Part shown: positions 61,962 through 64,000 of the stretch, in pieces
How the letters are laid out: each line of letters begins with the position of its first letter
Numbering within the stretch: position 1 is the stretch's first letter
Source: CAZJKE01 sp964546585
GTDB taxonomy: Bacteria > Planctomycetota > Phycisphaerae > Phycisphaerales > SM1A02
Assembly (NCBI GenBank): GCA_964546585.1
Contig: CAZJKE010000001.1
Span: 1-64,000, forward strand
Length of the DNA stretch: 64,000 bases
Direction of reading: 5' to 3'
Made by a program: the position numbers and the translations under genes
Notes under the pieces: model-generated
Told to the model about the DNA's origin: nothing
The model's input: the letters and a program-made list of their open reading frames with translations, nothing else
Database searches by the model: none

Positions 61962-63611
61962 ATGCTGGCCGACACCACTCCCGTTTTCCTGCTGAGCCCT
62001 TGGAAGCCCGTTCTCATTACGGTCACGTACATCGCATGGGCTTGGCTGCTTGGAACCAAACTCGACAAGGATGCGCAGCTCTTCCGCCTGAACCCCCAGA
62101 AGTGGAACGCGGTGCACATCACCTGCGCCGCCATTGCACTCGGGATCATGCTCGGGGCAGGGATCTTCTACGTCAGTTATCCGATAGGCGTTGTTGTCCT
62201 GATGACGCCGATACTCATCTATTGGCGCATCCGAAACGCAGCGGTGCCGGAAGGCAAGCAGTTCAAACTTGGCGTGGGCTCGATCAAGTCAATATTGGAA
62301 CAGCGGAAGATCTCTAAGGCCGGCCGAAGTGTCTCCATGCGATTCGAAAGTTCTACCGGCCCAATCCCTATTCCCGGCAAGGAGGACCCCCAACTGGGTA
62401 TCTACCTCGACGCGGAAACATATCTCACAGCAGCGTTGGACGGACGGGCCTCGCGTCTTGAAATGCAACTCTCAACAAAGGGCTGCGTCGCAGCCATGTT
62501 CGTCGACGGCATCGGGTCAAAACTCGATCCTATCCCAACTCAAGAAGGTGCGAAACTCTTTGCGTTCGTCAAATCGCTTGCAGGCACGGATCCCAGTGAT
62601 GTCCGTCGCCGCCAAGTCGGTTCGTTCGAAATCGAGCATGGCGATCGGCATGTCGTGGCTGACTTGACAGCGTCAGGTGGGCGAAGCACCCAAGTATTGC
62701 GGTTGGAATTCGATCGCCGGGAAGGTGCGCTTCGAAGCGTCGACTCGATTGGATTCATGACTAAGCAGGCTGCAGAACTGCATCGCCTTCGCAACGAAGA
62801 ACTGCGTCATGGCATCGTCCTGATTGGTGGAGAGCGGCAACAAGGACTCACAACGACCGGGTATGCGCTCATTGCCAGCCATGACGCCTACCTCTGCAAC
62901 ATTCGAACGCTGGAACATGAGGTCATCGCCGAAGTCGAGGGCGTCACACATCAACCTCTTGCCGACGGCGATGGCGACTACGCCACCCAACTGCAAACGA
63001 TTATTCGACGCGACCCGGAGGTTATTCTCGCGACCGATCTGGTCGACGCCGAGGCAGCGAAGATTGCGGTGAAGCCGGGCTTGGACGGACCGCTGATCTT
63101 CATCACCATTCCAGCCAAGTCAATGAATGACATGGTCTCCAACTGGGCTGGGATGATCGGTGATCCGCGGGCAGCGTTCAGCGGCCTTCGAGCGGTCATC
63201 TACCAGCGATTGGTGCGTCGCCTCTGCGAAAATTGCCGCGTTGGATACAAGCCATCGGAGGAGCTCGCCCGGCAAGGCCTGCCCATTGAAGGCGTGGACA
63301 TTCTCTTCCAAGCGGGCGGCCAGATACAGGTCAAAAACAAGGTGCAAACCTGTCCGGTCTGTCGCGGCACGGGCTACCTCGGGCAAGTCGCCGTCTTCGA
63401 AACGCTGTTCCTCGATGATGAGGGACGCAAACATCTGGTCGCCGGCGACTTGAAGGCGGCACGGTCCCATGCTCGCCGAAACAAGCACATGACTCGTCTC
63501 CAGGAAGCGGCGTGGTTCAGGGTGGCGGAGGGCCAGACCTCGCTCAAGGAATTCGGCCGGGCTGCGGCGGCGGGCAAGTCCAGGAAACCAGCATCAGCGG
63601 AGGCCAAGTAA
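61962..63611 (+). CDS. Membrane-tethered PilB/GspE-like protein with degenerate Walker motifs
   Basis: This 549-residue protein begins with two or three transmembrane helices (about 6-30, 50-71, 73-88), which PilB/GspE ATPases lack. The rest aligns with the PilB/GspE core. The Walker A position (about 289-300) reads I-G-G-E-R-Q-Q-G-L-T-T-T instead of G-P-T-G-S-G-K-S-T-T, so the lysine is missing. The Walker B region reads R-D-P-E-V-I-L-A-T-D-L-V-D instead of V-G-E-I-R-D. The zinc tetracysteine (C422, C425, C464, C467) is kept. It probably does not hydrolyse ATP and may anchor or regulate the active ATPase PilT encoded 8 nt upstream. Confidence 0.8.
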   Translation: MLADTTPVFLLSPWKPVLITVTYIAWAWLLGTKLDKDAQLFRLNPQKWNAVHITCAAIALGIMLGAGIFYVSYPIGVVVLMTPILIYWRIRNAAVPEGKQFKLGVGSIKSILEQRKISKAGRSVSMRFESSTGPIPIPGKEDPQLGIYLDAETYLTAALDGRASRLEMQLSTKGCVAAMFVDGIGSKLDPIPTQEGAKLFAFVKSLAGTDPSDVRRRQVGSFEIEHGDRHVVADLTASGGRSTQVLRLEFDRREGALRSVDSIGFMTKQAAELHRLRNEELRHGIVLIGGERQQGLTTTGYALIASHDAYLCNIRTLEHEVIAEVEGVTHQPLADGDGDYATQLQTIIRRDPEVILATDLVDAEAAKIAVKPGLDGPLIFITIPAKSMNDMVSNWAGMIGDPRAAFSGLRAVIYQRLVRRLCENCRVGYKPSEELARQGLPIEGVDILFQAGGQIQVKNKVQTCPVCRGTGYLGQVAVFETLFLDDEGRKHLVAGDLKAARSHARRNKHMTRLQEAAWFRVAEGQTSLKEFGRAAAAGKSRKPASAEAK

Positions 63612-63619
63612 GGAACACC

Positions 63620-64000
63620 ATGGCACTCCTTCTCAATCTTGCAGTGATCGGCCTGGTAGCACTCATCGCCTACTGGTGGGCCAATCAAGGCCTCCTGAGC
63701 GCGCTCCTGCACATGATCTGTGTCATTGCGGCCGGCGCGATTGCGTTTGCAGTCTGGGAGCCAGCGACTATTGCCATGCTCAACGGCGGAGCGTTCGACA
63801 ACTACGCCTGGGGCGTTGTGCTGGTGGGATCGTTTGCCGTTTCGCTCTTTGTGCTGCGACTTGCCGCCGACCGACTTGCGCCAGGTGCAGCGCAACTTCC
63901 ACAGTGGGCCAATCTTGGATTCGGCGGGCTTCTTGGCGCCATTGCCGGTGTGTTGACGGTCGGGATCTGCGTCATCGGAACCGGGTTCATTCAATCCAAC
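63620..64000 (+). CDS. CvpA-like membrane protein, truncated by the window end
   Basis: The open frame runs 127 codons from an ATG preceded by AAGGA and continues past the window. It encodes three or four hydrophobic helices (L-L-L-N-L-A-V-I-G-L-V-A-L-I-A, L-L-H-M-I-C-V-I-A-A-G) and the G-G-L-L-G-A-I-A-G-V-L-T-V-G segment seen in CvpA-family proteins. It starts 8 nt after the pseudo-ATPase gene and is probably in the same operon. Confidence 0.65.
   Translation, partial: MALLLNLAVIGLVALIAYWWANQGLLSALLHMICVIAAGAIAFAVWEPATIAMLNGGAFDNYAWGVVLVGSFAVSLFVLRLAADRLAPGAAQLPQWANLGFGGLLGAIAGVLTVGICVIGTGFIQSN

Noticed and set aside
1..64000. Search by eye for CRISPR arrays, insertion sequences, phage genes and rRNA
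   Set aside because: No direct-repeat/spacer arrays, transposase motifs, integrase motifs or rRNA stretches were seen; the repeats in the beta-helix gene are protein-coding repeats.

Overview
The window (64 kb, GC-rich, gene-dense, nearly no intergenic space) reads as chromosomal DNA of a planctomycete, most likely of the Phycisphaerae type. Three features point that way. There is a type IV prepilin-like protein with the FTLIELLVVIAIIAVL signal. Large secreted proteins end in a dockerin-like Asp-rich module closing on W-G-x-C-P (genes ending at 16860 and 57685). Peptidoglycan genes (murE, murF, mraY, murQ) sit beside a Kdo cytidylyltransferase homologue. I saw no prophage, insertion sequence, CRISPR array or rRNA. 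Three tRNA genes are present: Met(CAT), Ser(TGA) and Arg(CCG).

Layout. 1-4.6 kb: truncated beta-helix surface protein, prepilin-like protein, sodium:solute symporter, HU-like nucleoid protein with a terminator. 4.7-8.5 kb: murQ, PfkB-type kinase, membrane polyferredoxin, then an Rrf2 regulator with its own candidate operator. 8.5-13.6 kb: a tightly coupled minus-strand operon (KamA-family radical SAM aminomutase, CoA-transferase A and B, class III aminotransferase) facing a divergent RpiR/SIS regulator across a 78-bp gap with two dyads. I read this as a possible alpha- to beta-amino acid to beta-keto acid to acyl-CoA catabolic route. 13.6-15.3 kb: two unknown membrane proteins. 15.3-27.2 kb: histidine utilisation (hutH; hutU-hutI) split by a seven-repeat FG-GAP/ASPIC protein and a VOC protein. 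hutI then runs directly into a methionine aminopeptidase, a prolyl oligopeptidase, ispH and rlmN. 27.3-31.3 kb: a 1057-residue protein with the fold order of indolepyruvate:ferredoxin oxidoreductase but without recognisable TPP or Fe-S motifs, coupled to a HAD phosphatase. 31.4-34.3 kb: phosphotransferase, YfgM-like membrane TPR protein, RluD-type synthase.

34.3-41.3 kb: minus-strand operon def-fmt-(HExxH protein)-queA-murE-murF-mraY. 41.3-45.4 kb: TPR protein, kdsB, a divergent pyrG. 45.4-52.2 kb: tRNAs, sulfotransferase, lipoprotein, three-subunit succinate dehydrogenase resembling the mycobacterial Sdh1 arrangement, FHA-GAF-PP2C phosphatase. 52.2-57.7 kb: two large secreted proteases on either side of a hairpin-rich spacer. 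57.7-64 kb: MFS transporter, small membrane protein, tRNA-Arg, guaB, PilT-type ATPase, a membrane-tethered PilB/GspE-like protein with degenerate nucleotide-binding motifs, and a truncated CvpA-like membrane protein.

The strongest leads for something undescribed are the KamA/CoA-transferase/aminotransferase operon, the cofactor-less oxidoreductase-like protein, the membrane pseudo-ATPase beside PilT, and a 13-15 bp palindrome that contains the stop codon of two genes, each at a convergent gene junction. All functions are inferred from reading the sequence; no database search was run.
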